Below are positions 11,331-23,900 of a DNA stretch of 64,000 nt, in pieces (position 1 is the first letter of the stretch; every line of letters begins with the position of its first letter). The notes below the pieces were generated by a model. The model had not been told where the DNA came from. It ran no database searches and saw only the letters and a list, made by a program, of their open reading frames with translations. Location of the stretch: the NCBI GenBank assembly GCA_905178155.1, contig CAJINV010000011.1:208399-272398 (forward strand). Direction: 5' to 3'. The translations under genes and the position numbers were made by a program. This DNA is from Amoebophrya sp. A120 (taxonomy: Eukaryota; Sar; Dinophyceae; Syndiniales; Amoebophryaceae).

Positions 11331-14300
11331 CTATCTCTTTCGACCGGTTGTTTTGTTTTCGACTATGAGCAGCTGCTCCCTGATGCCCAGACAGTCCGGA
11401 TCGTTCGATAGCGATATCGTGACCGGCATATTGCTCCTTTCCAGAGGCAGCTGCGCTGTCTCACTTCGTTGCCTTTCCGAATTGCGACCACCCTCCGCAG
11501 GAGCAAGAACCCGGTCTTCACGTGGGTAGTACATCATCAGGTTCTGCGCGACTTCCCGAAGCTCTCTTCTCAGCAAGCGACACCCTTCCCCGGTTGGAAG
11601 ACAAGCGGAGCCCGTCACGGGGTGCCGCCCCGGGGCCAGGAAGACCAGTTGGCGGTACAGACGCCGGAACTTTTTGATATTCTGCAGACCATTCTTGCCG
11701 AAATAGTCTTCCTCTGCGAAGGAAAATTTTTGACCGCCGTCGGAGGTCTGCAACCCGACGACCGTGAAATCGTATTCATCTTCTACACCAGCTGCAGGCG
11801 GTGGTCGGATAAAAAGTACCACATCCTCGCCGAAGTGCCCACTCGCAAGCAGCCACAACCAACTTCGGCCTGCTGGCAGGAGTGTCGCGCCGAGCACTTT
11901 GATTTTCGAGCCCTCGTCGAGCACGTCAGCACCAACTGCAATGTGCGAGTACTCGTCCACGGGGGGCGGCGGGGCACGGCCGAGAAGGCGTTGCGTGAGG
12001 CGGTCAGAGGAATCCGGTCTGGTAGATGGTACAAACGTCCGAAGGCGAGACGCCCAAGGAAACACCGCGTCGCGCTGCGCAGGAGCATTTCGTCCTGCTG
12101 GTTTTGCACCGGCGAGGTCATCCGTTCTCGAGGGGAGGATTTGGACGGACATACCGGAATCAGTAGAGATGAGATTTTCACTTTCACGACAACAGATCAC
12201 AGCCGCAGCTGGCGGCACTGAGGGCGATGTCGTCATTCTTTCACCTCGAAAGCCCCTGACCGCATTGTTGAACCAGGTCCAGCGGGGAATGAGTGGGGAT
12301 ATGGAGCCCCCGCTGAACGCATATAGCCTGTCTTGGTCGTCCCTCAACACGTTGCCGCACGCAGAAGAGTGGGAAAGAAATTTCGGTAGCCGAGCCAGTG
12401 TCTCGGCGATCGGTGGAAAGAAATTTGGGCAGCGTACAAGCCCTCCTGTAGGCCCAGGAGCCACGCCGCTGCTGTCACGGCCGGCGCGTAAAAAGCACTG
12501 CAAGTTTGAGGGGCCATAGCCGAGATCCGAGTAGTTCCCAAAAGAAACATAGTCTTCGAGGATTTGTAAATCCTGACCTGAAGATGATGTAGTTGTTCCC
12601 AATTCGCGTTTCAAGGCTTTTACAAATTTTTCGTTGCTGTCACGAGACGAATCCGTTAGCGGGCTGCGGAAAATAGTTGTCGGGGCTCGAGCGTAGTTGG
12701 ATAAAAAGTTCAAAGCAAATTCTCTTGCCGCAAAATCCACATCGACTCGTCCATAGACGACGGCATTGGAAAGAGAAGCCAATCCGACTCCGAGCAAAAA
12801 TTTGCGAGCTAGCACGGCAGAACCTTCAACACGACCTCCTTCGGGTGGTCTACTTCCGGAAGCAAATTTGTTGATCTGGGGATACGACACAGGATGGCGT
12901 CCTGTACCGAGACCGCGTCCACAACCCGGCCCGGCCGACGCCCAATCGATGAGCCTCGAGGCATTTCCCGCGGTTCGCGACAAGGTGCGGCGCCACGCTT
13001 CATAGCGTTTCTTGTCGCACTGCACGGAGTTTAGCTGCGAATCAAGCCGATACAGTTCGAAGGTTGTGAGCGAATCGCTAAAGCTGCCACCGTCTAAGTC
13101 AAAACGGTACTCCAGCGCCTTGTGGAACGCTCGGAGACCTTTCATCGTCGGGACTAAATTACCGGATTTGCTTGAGCTGGTGCCGCCCAAGCGAGGTGGA
13201 AGACCTTGATGTAGCGGATCGTCCTCCTGTTCGATGCAAGCCGCCAGAACCACCGCTTCGCGAAAGCGGTCGTGCAGGTCAGGATCCATCGCCCATCCCA
13301 GGAAAACGAGGGAAGCGGCCGCGAGAGGCGCTCCGGGGAGGTGCATCGCTACGAGACCAAGAAGTGTCAGCTCGCTGTTGTCATCCAGGAAGAGTTGGCG
13401 GCGCAGTTGCAGCACCGCCTCCGGAACCAGTCCTGGATTGGGTGGGGCCGGCAGCTGCGCGAGGTGATGGTCGAACGCGCTCGCTGATGCTGTCGTGGAG
13501 GTTTCATTCGCATTCCCAGTTGTAGTCTCTTCACCTACTTCTACCGGCCGAAACTTCCAACACGAGTCCGCTGCTGCCCAGTGCGTGCAGACCCGTTTAG
13601 TTGATGTCGACCCGCGATGAACAACGTCGATAAAGCCGGGATAGCACCAAGAATCTTGTTCGCCGGAGCTGCTGATGCTGCCCGAGTCGGAAGTAGATTT
13701 GTCGTCCGCCAAGATTATTTTTCTCGCCAGGCTCCTGCGTGCGTGCTCCACTTCGAGCAAAACGCGTCGCAAGTCGAGGTCGGCCAGTTCGCCGCAATCT
13801 CCAGTCAAACGAAGGTGGTCGTACAGCATTTTCGGAAAAAGGCGCACACAAGTTCCCAGTTGGACGCGGCCGGCTCGCCCTTTCCGCTGGTCCATGGCCG
13901 AGGCCGTAGCCCACCGCAACTGCGACCGCTCCGTCCCGAGTCGCAAGTCGAAACGCCGGTGGAGTTGTAAGCCCAGATCCACCACGGCCAGCAGCTGTGG
14001 CAAGGTGTCGCCGGTTTCGCAGATGTTCGTTGCAAGCAGCAGTTGCACGGTTCCGGGCGGGACCGGACGGTATATCCTGTGAAAAAACGTCCCCACCCGA
14101 AAATATTTGTCATGCTAAACAGAAGTGCAAGAGCAAGTGCGGTGCACTTTGCCGTACACCCTGCAAACGGCCAAAGATGGCTGTGACGCAGGCAAGGTAG
14201 GTCAGGCGGAAGCCGAAGTTCCAGCACCATATACATATTTTTCATGCAAATCTGTATGTCCAGCTTCTCTCTTATACTTTTATCCGCAGCCCTGTAAGAA

Positions 14301-17300
14301 CCATTTCCGAACCTTAGTTAGTCTGATAATTAGTCACACTAAATCGACCGACACCACAAACGTGCCTCGCAAGTTCCCCTTCCGCAGATGGTTGGGCCTC
14401 CAAAGCACGGAGTCAGACGGACCACGCTAATGAGCATCGTCGTCTTCACCCTCGGGCACTTTTGCTATACTTAGCACCGTACTCGCCAACATACGTTTAT
14501 AGCTCGCCAGCTTTGCCACACTTATTAATTTGCCGACGTGCGCTTATAGCTCGCCAGCTTTGCCACACTTATTTGCCAACGCGCGTTTATAGCTCGCCAG
14601 CTTTGCCATTGCCACACTTACTTATTTGTCAACATGCGTTTATAGCTCGCCAGCATTGCCAAATCTATGCGCCAACACGCGTTTATAGCTCGCCAGCTTT
14701 GCCTCACTTATTTCTTGCCAACATGCGTGTATAGCTGGCCAGCATTGCCAAAGGAAATTTATCTGCGTGTGCCACAATGCATTTATAGTTTGCCAACTTT
14801 TTCTTCACAATAGCGCCAACATGCGTTTAGAGCTCGCCAGCTGCCAGCAGCTACCCTCCTGTTTTGTAAGCGATTCTTCTGTGCACGTTTTTTGGGGGAA
14901 TGATTTGACCGTCGTGGGGCTTTGGAATTGTGCAGCACAGAAAACGGGATAGTTAGTTGTTTCTTGAATCTCCAAAATTGTGCCTCTTTGTTATGATGGG
15001 AATGAGATCAGTGGAGACGCTTTGACTCAGGATACGGTAGCGTGCATGGTTTGCCTCTTCTGCAAGGTCGCGGTGGCACAGGGTGTGCTGAATGTTCAGA
15101 TCTGCAAAACAGGATGACCCATCATTTGTTTTTCCGGATAGAAAGAAAGACGAACTCTTGCGAAGCAACTGCTCGCACCGCTGCAACATGCCCATGGTCG
15201 GCAAAAAGATCAGGATCTTGCCGCCTTCTTCGCGGCATATTGACAGGTATTTTTCGACTAGTGATTCTAAAACTGGCACAAGCAAGTGCAGAAAATAAAC
15301 CTGTAGACGCTGTATTAACCGCTCCGAAGATGCGAATGGTGGAATGGCGGGCATTTTTTCGTCCTCCGCTGGGTCGATATGAGGATTGTTCTGAGAGGTG
15401 TTGGCACGACATGATAGCCTACTCACGCGTTTTGCCAAATCTGCTAATGCACCGACGGAAGGGCATTTCTCCAGCGCATTGTCGCGGTGTAGATCATGAT
15501 CTGGCGGCAAATTAGTAGACGATACCCCTTCCGCTTCCTCCAGGTCGGCAAGGTCAGTACTTTCGGCGGCAGCAGAGCCCGTCTCATCCGCATCCTCCAC
15601 CCGCACAGGAGCCGCGCCGTCTGCACTGGCGGCTTCTGACTGAGTAATAAAGGCTTGAAGGCAACTCCACACGACATCGGCGACGGTACTTACAGCCTTC
15701 TTCGTCTTTATTTTCGTTTCCCGGGCGAGGGAGGTCTGCGGCAGGAGCGACAACAGGTCTTCCAGGTGCAGCGCGTCGATTCGAAAAGGATGCGACCCAG
15801 CAACCCGCACTACCGGACTGCTGGTCGCGGACGATGCTTTTTCCCGACTGGAAGACGTTGACGAGACCGTGGTCTGTCGTTTTTTCTTCGACTGCATCTC
15901 AAAATCGAGCACCTCCTCAGGTTTATTCGTTTTTGCACAGGATCGAAACAAGTCTTCTTCGTCGCTGGTCGTCAAAACATACCCGAGTGGCGCGAAATAG
16001 CGCTTTACACCCCGCACAGCTTCCAGCGTCGCGGACATCAGGACTAGTCGCGTGTGGCACAGCGAGGGGTCGCTCAGCAGGGCCCGTAGCAGGAAGCACA
16101 AAATGTCCAGGTCAAACGACCGCTCGTGGATCTCATCCAGCATGATGTGGCTGTATTCGCGGATAAGATCCGGATTTCGAAGCAGTTTCTGCTTCAGCGT
16201 GCCCACCGTGTAAAAAACGATAGGACTTGTCCCGCCCATGTCCTGGTCATCTTGAGAAATTTGATACGTCGCGACCGGGTGGTGTTGCGTTTGATTTGTT
16301 CCTGTTGTAGTTCCTGCAAGAAACCTCGTATGTTTGTTTCTCTGGAAGTGGTTTTTACCGCTACCACACGTAACCCGGTAGTTCCATTCGACTCCGCAAA
16401 CGGTGTTGATCCGTCTGGCGCACTCGCGGGCGGAGTCTCTCCGCGGCTGCGTGACTGCAATGCGACATGCCATTTTTCGCACTTGGAGTTGGTGGTGCGC
16501 CAAAATCAGCGGTGCCAGGGTGCTCTTTCCGCTCCCAGTGGCACCTTCGAGAAGCACGACTCGGTTCTGGGTCAAGGCCTGCAGGAACGGCGAGCGCTCT
16601 TGTTGTGTGGTATAGTTTTTCTGGTGTGTTCCTCTCCTCGCAGCTCCACTTCTATGATTTTCGTTGATTTGACTTTTCTGCACGAAAAAATGAACGTTGC
16701 TGCGCTGTTCGCTCATCTTCAGACGCGGGTCATTGCCACCTCCGTCAGCGTTCGCCATTCCAGTGTCGATTGCTTCGAGAAGCTCGCTCGGAACGTCGTC
16801 TGGCCCGTATCCGGAAATTTCGCGAGGAGCGACAAACCGCGTGTCGTGTAAATCCGCTCTGTTTGAAGTTAAAAACTCCTTCGCAGCCGGAAGTAGAACC
16901 TCGCTGGTACTATCAAACTCCGAGGAGTGGTCTGCGCGAACTCGCTTTCCCCGACGAAGTCCCCCGGAACTGAGGTGCTTCGTCTGTGCAGCTCGTATAG
17001 CTGTGGAGGTTTCGTCGTCGCTAGAGGTGGATAGATCTGGCTCACTAGTGCTGCTGTAGTCTGGCGCAAAAATATTGTCTTTCGGTGTTATTCCAGCGCA
17101 AAAGGCCTCGTTGCTACACAGAATCGCTGAGAAGCTTTTCTGGACGAATGCGCGACTGGGCCGAAGCGACAACAAGCTTTTTGAAGGTCCTCGCACGCGA
17201 TGCCTGGCCAGCATTGTATCTCTCCTGCTCTCGCTATCGGTTTCATGGTGCACCTGCCCCTCTGCTACATCACGGCAGCTGCGGTCATCAAAGACGGTCG

Positions 17301-17904
17301 TGCGGCTCCAGCGCGGCCGCTTGTCCAGAACCTCCTCGAGCAGCACTGAGGCCTGATCCAGAATATGAATACCACCGCCTGCGTGGCTGCACGACGGCAG
17401 CTTCGGAGGACGCAGATGCTCCAGCTGCAGCATGGCAAATGCCTCCTCGGTGGGCGGAAGTAAGGCAACCTCGTAGACCAGATCCGTGCTGCGCAGCTGA
17501 GTGGTCCTCATAGGAGAAGTGGTCCTGGAACCCGAGGACCTTGCACTGTCGGTTTTACGACAGCAGGCTCGCATCAGATCTTGAAGGCAGGAGGCTTCGT
17601 CCTTCCCCGCCGGCGCTGCGGAAAAGGAAGATTGTCTTCGTGATCGGCAAAATTGTGTCATCCCGACAGCACGAAACTTCCGGACTCGATTCACCAAATG
17701 CAGCTGAGCGATGGTAAGCTCTCTTTCCAGCAGGATTGGCATCTGAGTCGCACCATACCGGAGACCGATTACGCGCAGCGGAATGGCTTTTTCAGAAAAG
17801 GATGGCGCCTGTAGCGAATTATGAAGCGAGAGCGAGATGAGTATGAGTCTTATCTTTTTGGAGAAGAGGATGAAATCATGATGATGGCCTCCTTGTGAAG
17901 ACAT
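11331..17904 (-). CDS. DEAH-box RNA helicase, 1868 residues, split by a 962-bp element
   Basis: Exons are 17904-15035 and 14067-11331; removing the element at 14073-15034 plus one TACCG repeat gives NHARYRPVPPGTVQLLLATN in frame. Superfamily-2 DEAH motifs appear in order: GATGSGKST (near 16535, residue ~456), PRRDSARECARR, DEIHERSFD (near 16130), MSATLE (near 16030), LLLATNICETGDTL (near 14020) and QRKGRAGR (near 13885). A helicase-associated (HA2-like) region follows (LTLLGLVAMHLPG). The family unwinds or remodels RNA or RNA-protein complexes using ATP. Motif V reads NICETGDTL where NIAETSLTI is usual. The N-terminal ~430 residues are Ser-rich and unassigned. The first ATG lies inside the end of the upstream 3175-codon gene; the next ATG, at 17745, would remove the overlap. 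Which subfamily it belongs to is not clear. Confidence 0.8.
14105..14225 (+). repeat. Shared core, copy 1 (second copy near 56294-56400)
   Basis: Begins TTTGTCATGCTAAACAGAAG and contains AGATGGCTGTGACGCAGG followed by GGTCAGGCGGA. The second copy at 56294-56400 reads TTGTCATGCTAAACCGAAG and AGATGGCTGTCACGCAGG followed by GGTCAGACGGA. The two elements lie in different genes and differ in their termini, so this core was probably carried by a common ancestor. Confidence 0.75.
14470..14860. repeat. Minisatellite, unit about 40-60 bp, about 8 copies
   Basis: Units read roughly TTTGCCACACTTATTTGCCA, then ACATGCG, then TTTATAGCTCGCCAGC. About eight degenerate copies of the last part can be counted. 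The array lies wholly inside the 962-bp introner-like element and explains most of its unusual length. Confidence 0.85.
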
Positions 17905-20900
17905 GTTTGCGACGATGAGGAAATCCTTGCGATGAATGTGTTCTACTCAACACAACAAATGGATAGTCCACTACTTCGATGTAAGGTACCATTGCCGTTT
18001 GCACATGCACAAGAACGGTCACTCCGTACTGAAACACCGGTGTACTTGCCAGCTGCAGGAGGATCGCGAAGTTTTCGGAAGGCATCAAAGTCGCGTTTCG
18101 AAACAAAACCCGGTGTCGGTGTTCGTCCTGCACAATACTCCAGGGGACGCAATACGCCTTTGGATTCGCGCGCACGACTTGTTGGTCCTGTTCGTCGACG
18201 AGTTCTTCGGCTTGGTCTTTCGTCATCGTCGAGTGAACTCGACAAGACCCGTTCCCGTCCTGCGGAGGTATGCCACATGAAGCCCGGTGGTCGAAGCGCA
18301 GATGATTGGTCCTGCTCTTGTCTCCAGTTGCGGCACGGGTTTTCTCTTCGAAAAGACCGTCCTCGTGGACAAGAGGTGGTCGGTCACACAGCGCACTGTG
18401 AGTACCATTATTAAGTCGCTGTCTGTCGTCAGGGTCCTGTTGCGTACCGCAGAAGTCGGTGGAGCATTCGGTGGATGAATCCACTTCAGGAAAAAGCAAG
18501 TAGCGATGCATGATGCTGCTTATCGGACCTCCCGCTGCCTCTGCCACGAAAAACAAATTGGGTTGCTCAGCCCCGTTTCCTTTCTTTGCTTCAGTGCTCC
18601 ACCGCGCCATGAAGCTCTGCGGCGTCCAAATCCACTCCACCTGGAGCGGATGCTGTATCTTAAGCCGAGCCTTCGGATTCATGCCCTCGTACTCCGGAAT
18701 GAGAATCTCCAGTGCGTATTGTGTCGAGACTGAGGCGGCCCCTTCGCTGGTGCCATCTGCTTGTAAAGCTCTTGCAGCTGCAAGAGCTGCAGCATACCCG
18801 TGTGACGGCGGCGCATGATTTTCCTCATACGTCGGACGTGCACGAGAAGCATTTGTTCCACTCATCTTCGGGACGACGTGAAGATAAAGAAAGTTCTGTG
18901 CAGCTGCTGTGTCGACAGTATTAATGCCTTCCTCGCATGATGTTTTCCCGGTCCTCCGATTTTTCCGTCGAATTATGTCGCCCGGCCCTTGTATGTCAGC
19001 GTATACACCCTGCACGCGATACCCTGAATCCGTGAAGAGCTGGGAGAGTGACTCATTCTGCCGCATTGAGTCTTCGAAAAATAAACTTCTCCTCGCTGCA
19101 TCCACTAAAGGAGAATGCTTTTGCTTCGACGACGAATGATCTGAGTGCGAAGACGACCGTTGATAAAGCCATTTCACGGGCCATGCGTTCTGGCTTCCAG
19201 CAGTCCCACTTCCGAGCGGGATCTGCACCATGTCTTTCCAGCATGAAGTAATCGCGTTTATCTTCTCTCCAGGGCACCTACTTTCGATAATCTTTCGCAT
19301 GCTCTCGTAACTTTCCTGTCCCGCTGGCTGGACGGTCGCCAGAGTTTGGCCCATCATCATACGCTCAGGAAAAGCCGATATAAGCAGCGCAGCAAGGCTC
19401 TCCCGGTTGACTTGAAATTGAAACGCTTCATTGTCGTTACAGCGAAATGGTGTCGACGCTCTGGGTGAGGGCATACGCCATCTTAAAACTCCTTCTTCGG
19501 ACGCGCAGCCAGAGCCAGCCTCGGGAAAGAGCGCGTGCCACAGTGCCGCTGCGGTGAGAGCTCCGCTTCTGCCGCTTTCGAGTACATTGAGGAAGTGCTG
19601 CAAGATTCTTTCTGCCTCGGGGGCAGCACATAGCTTATTGGTCAGCAAAGCCCGTGCCACGCGTCGCATTCGCTTGAAACACAACAGAAAAAGATCAGGT
19701 TTAAGATGTCGCCGAGAACTACTATTTTTCACTATTGAGGAGGATTCTCTTACATCATGACGTGAGTCAAAGCTTCTATACGTTCCTTGAGTTGAAGTTG
19801 TTTGTGAAGAACCATCGAGAATGGCGCCTCCGAAATACCTCTGCAATAGATCGCCATGAGTCCTCGCAGTGGTGGTGCCGCTGGGGGCAGACGGACGGTC
19901 CGCAGAAGACGCCACGGCAGCTTCGACGTTTTTTGTGCGGGCACGACCGTCCTTCCTGGGCTCGACAGCAGCCTGAGGCGGCAGAGACAGCGTCCAGAGG
20001 TGAAAGTCGTAAAGCGCATTGTGCAGGTCGCGAAGCAGTGGCTCAAAGTCACTCCACGCGTTTGAATTCGATGTAGTTCTTGCAGAATCTTCTTTATCTT
20101 CCCCACAGTTGGTAGCGCTATCCGAGGACAACTCCGAGGACGACCGTGCTTTCACCTCTGAATTTGCACTCGGAGAAGACCAGCCGTCCGGAAAGCAGTC
20201 TTCGACACTTGCAAGCAGCAACCCCATCCCGACGTGCTTGTGTAAAATGGCGACGTGCAGGAAGCGAGCTCCTGAAAGATCCAACGGCAGCGTTGCGCAA
20301 AAACGTCCAAGCAGCGTTACCTGGTAATCAACGTGAAAGTTTGTGGTCTTAGACGAATGTGTGGAGAACAGAGTGCTATTTATTTTCTCGGCTATAATCT
20401 TCTGCGATTTGTGATCCTCGGCAGTCATGATACCCGCACTTTTATATCCAGGAGGAACTGGTTTCGTTTTCGGGCGGCTCCGCAAAGTGCACTCGCTATC
20501 GTCTTCTCCTACTCGTCCACCCACGACGCGCTGCAGCAGGCCAAGCGATTGGTAATACACTAGGGGACGCAAGAGGGCTTCCCGCAGTGGCGTGGTGAAG
20601 AGCTCCATGGCCACGCGGCAAAGTCTGGAGGGAAATCGCTGGTCGAGAACTTCATTTTTTCCCACCGGCGGCACAGGTCGGGACGTACCTGTAGATTTCT
20701 CGCCGCCTGCTTCGTGAGCCATCGGTTGAACGGATTTTCGTGCCCGCGCCTGCGGAAAGTGCGACGGCCGCAGCATGCTCCGCGCACCAAGCTTTCGTCG
20801 CTTCACCGCAAAGACCCAATCATGCAGACTTTCCAGCCGGAGAAGAAACTTTGCCGAGCATAGTACTGCGTTACGCTGCTCCCGAGTGGAACAAGAACGC

Positions 20901-23900
20901 GCATCTTGCCTACTTGGCATCACCTCTCGGTAAATGCTCTCGGGGTACAGTCGATAGCAAACCCCAGAACAGGTTCTACCAGTGCGGCCGCGACGCTGCT
21001 CGGCCGAGGTTTGGCTTGCCCAGACGGTCCGCAACCCACGCAGCCCCGTGGACGGATCGAATTGCACCTGTCGTGAGAAACCGGCGTCAACTACGGCGGT
21101 CACGTGGGGAATTGTCAAAGAAGTTTCGGCGATATTCGTGGCAAGAAACACGTTCCTGCAATTCGGCTGCTTGACTACGAGTGAGAAAGGGACGCGAAGA
21201 TCTCCCCAGCGAGTTGGTCTGCACCTGTTCTTCCTGCTACGCACCGATGGTGCACCTCTGTTGCGAACAGCCTTATCCGCAGTTCTTGCGCGGCGTGGTT
21301 CTGCTGCTGCTGTTATATCCGGCTCATGGTCGACGTGAGTAGATATTTTTGAACAAGTAGAACTGCAAATGATGTCGATGATAGCATCAACGTCGGCGTT
21401 GATGTGCACAAGAACCTCCGCATCTTCTACATTATCACCGTCTACTACTTTCCACGTGAAGCTGCGGCTGAATGTGCTAGGAAAATGAAGATCGTCGTTC
21501 TGACCAAAAATCGGACAACACATAAAATCATTCAAAAGCAGTGACTTCTCCTCTTCGGTGCGCACCCGTAAATGTTGGATCAGAAAATCCTGTGACCACT
21601 CACGGTCAACGTGAAGATCGGAATGCAGTGTGAAAACCCGCGTTGAAAGCAGGCTTGGAACGGCGATGCTGTGCAACTGCAGGCGGCGTTGCAGTTCCGC
21701 GTTGACGTCCCGGATCTGTGCCAACCCCGGTAGAAAGACAAGCACATTGCCAGATGGAAGCGTCTTCTTCGTTAGCTCGGCGAGACAAATTCCGACGACG
21801 AGGTCAGCCAAGCGCGATCTCGTTGCGGACAGCTGGCCTGCAAGAACGTCTTCCCAGTTTCTCTCGTTATTTGGCGCAGGTTGAAGGTCTCTCATGTGCG
21901 ACCTGAAGTTAGTATCACGAGGAAGTTCAGGACCAACATAAAGATTTTCGCGCAGCTGCTCCTTCTGCTTCATCTTTTCCTGCCGATGAGTAAGCTTCGC
22001 CTCCGTTGCCCACTGCTTTACCGTTTGCAAATATTCCACCACTGTCGGGCGGACGGCCTTTGGGAAAGATTGGACGGAATTCAAGTACAGGGTGGTGACG
22101 TTGTGGACCACCTGAGAAGTGTTAGAGCGGCTTACGACGATGCACTCCGTCGTCGGTATTGTTCTTAACTTCTCCACCATCACATGATCATCGTTGCTCG
22201 CAAAATACTTCCACAGAAGCCCTGCCTCCATAGTCGCGCTGAGCAGGACGACACGCAAGGTTGGAATCTGGATCCGAAGGGTTTTCACACAAAGGAGCAC
22301 CAGCTCCAAATCTTCCGAAGACTCGTGCACCTCGTCGATCAGAAGGTGCGTGTAGGGGAATAGAAGTAGCTGCTGCTGCTTATCCCGGAAGACCATTTTT
22401 GCTCGTCCTGCCGATTTTGGTTTATTTCGCTTGATGCCGGATAATACTGAAGGAAGCTCAGCATCATGCTTCAAACCCGGTAAATACTTGTGCACGAATT
22501 CCTCAAGAAAAAACGCAGTTGTGGTCAGACAGATTTTCGTCTCGCCGGCTGACCATTTCGATTCATCCGCGATGCGGTATCCGACGGTGCGACCGAAAAT
22601 AGATTCTACTGGCACTCCTCTCACTACCGCAAGGTCTTTCGCAATCTGCGAACAGCACTCGCGCACCGCGAGGCGGCGGGGCTGCAGAACCAGAATCCGG
22701 GCTTCTTCCGGGCGGTGCAGAAAGGTGTACAGAGGAACGCGTGTCGTTTTTCCACATCCGGTGGTGCCAACCACGAAGAGAACCGGCAGTGGAGATTGCA
22801 AGAACCGGTTTTGGGACGTCCGTGTGCTGTGCTGGCCTGCTGCAGAAGCACACGAGGACCTATCTTCTTGTCTTCCGGTCGAAGTGTTCATCCACAGTTT
22901 CCGGACGATTTCTTCCCGGTGCACCGAAATTGGAAGTGGTAGGAGAGGATAATCAGGATCTTCAGGCGGTACTTCGTCTAGGAGCTTTTGCTCATTGCCA
23001 TTTTGATTTATTTCTGTCGAAAGACATTCATGAGTTGCAACTGCATCAGGATCAGCGCTATCTTCTTTACCATCTACACGTACACCACTCAACACATCGT
23101 CGTACCCTGTCCTTGTAGCAAGGCTCTTTTGCTGGTCCTTCGGTTCAGACCCTGAGGCGACCTCGTCGCACTGGTCTCCTGCTGCTGAGTGCCCAAGAAG
23201 AACTCCGGAAGTACTTCTCGACGCGTACGTACTTCTACAGGGAAAAAGCTTCGAATCGATCGCCGTCGGTGCACCAGCTGTACCTGCCGCGCAATTTGGA
23301 TTTGCATTTGCCCTCATCGTCACCGTGGAACCAAACATCCGTAAGGCTTTGCGAACCTCTCGTCGTCCCGTGTGCCGCACCTGCCGCACTTCCGAGTCAC
23401 AAGGAACGCTTTTCGGAATTGGTTCCCGGGCGTCGGCAAACTGGCATGATTTTGGGGACTCGGGTGCTGCCATTTCTAGCGCAAACTGCCGGAAGCGCTG
23501 CTGTGGATCGTCGTTGATCGTACCGTCCAGGCCTTCTGCTTCTGGCTCGACAGTCATGGTGGTGTCACTTGTTTTTTTCGAATGAGTTATCGCATTGGAA
23601 CCTGAACGGCAGAGTTTTGATGTCGATGCGCGATCAGTACAAAAATGTAGTGCATCTGAAGGAGTAAAAATCTTCGCTGGCTTTTTATTCCCCGAAAGTT
23701 CAGCATCAGCTTCTTCCACAACGTGCCGATGGACCCACAGTCCGTAGTCTCGGGCAGTTCGCGCCGCGAATTCTCGGGGGGTCTCCTCGTACTCATCTCC
23801 TCCATGCGCCATTTCGCACTCCTGGCGAGGAGGGAGCGTCTGTGCGCAGGCGAACGCATCAACAGTCCGCGCTGCGCAGCCTCCGTCCGTTGCAGCAGGC

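Larger units (their letters stand above)
14073..15034 (-). mobile_element. Introner-like element, 962 bp, direct repeat TACCG
   Basis: Flanked by CGGTA on the plus strand at 14068-14072 and 15035-15039. Ends are TATCCTGTGAAAAAACGTCC on the left and, as reverse complement, TATCCTGAGTCAAAGCGTCT on the right, an imperfect inverted repeat of about 27 bp. It holds TTTGTCATGC near 14105 and a core shared with the element at 56254-56628. A minisatellite at about 14470-14860 expands it. Precise removal restores the helicase frame. Confidence 0.85.

Noticed and set aside
11469-12519. Plus-strand frames of about 250 codons opposite the helicase
   Set aside because: Antisense shadows of the helicase coding sequence, which itself has clear conserved motifs.
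14470-14860. CRISPR-like array
   Set aside because: Units are contiguous and degenerate with no regular unique spacers, and the setting is a eukaryotic intron.
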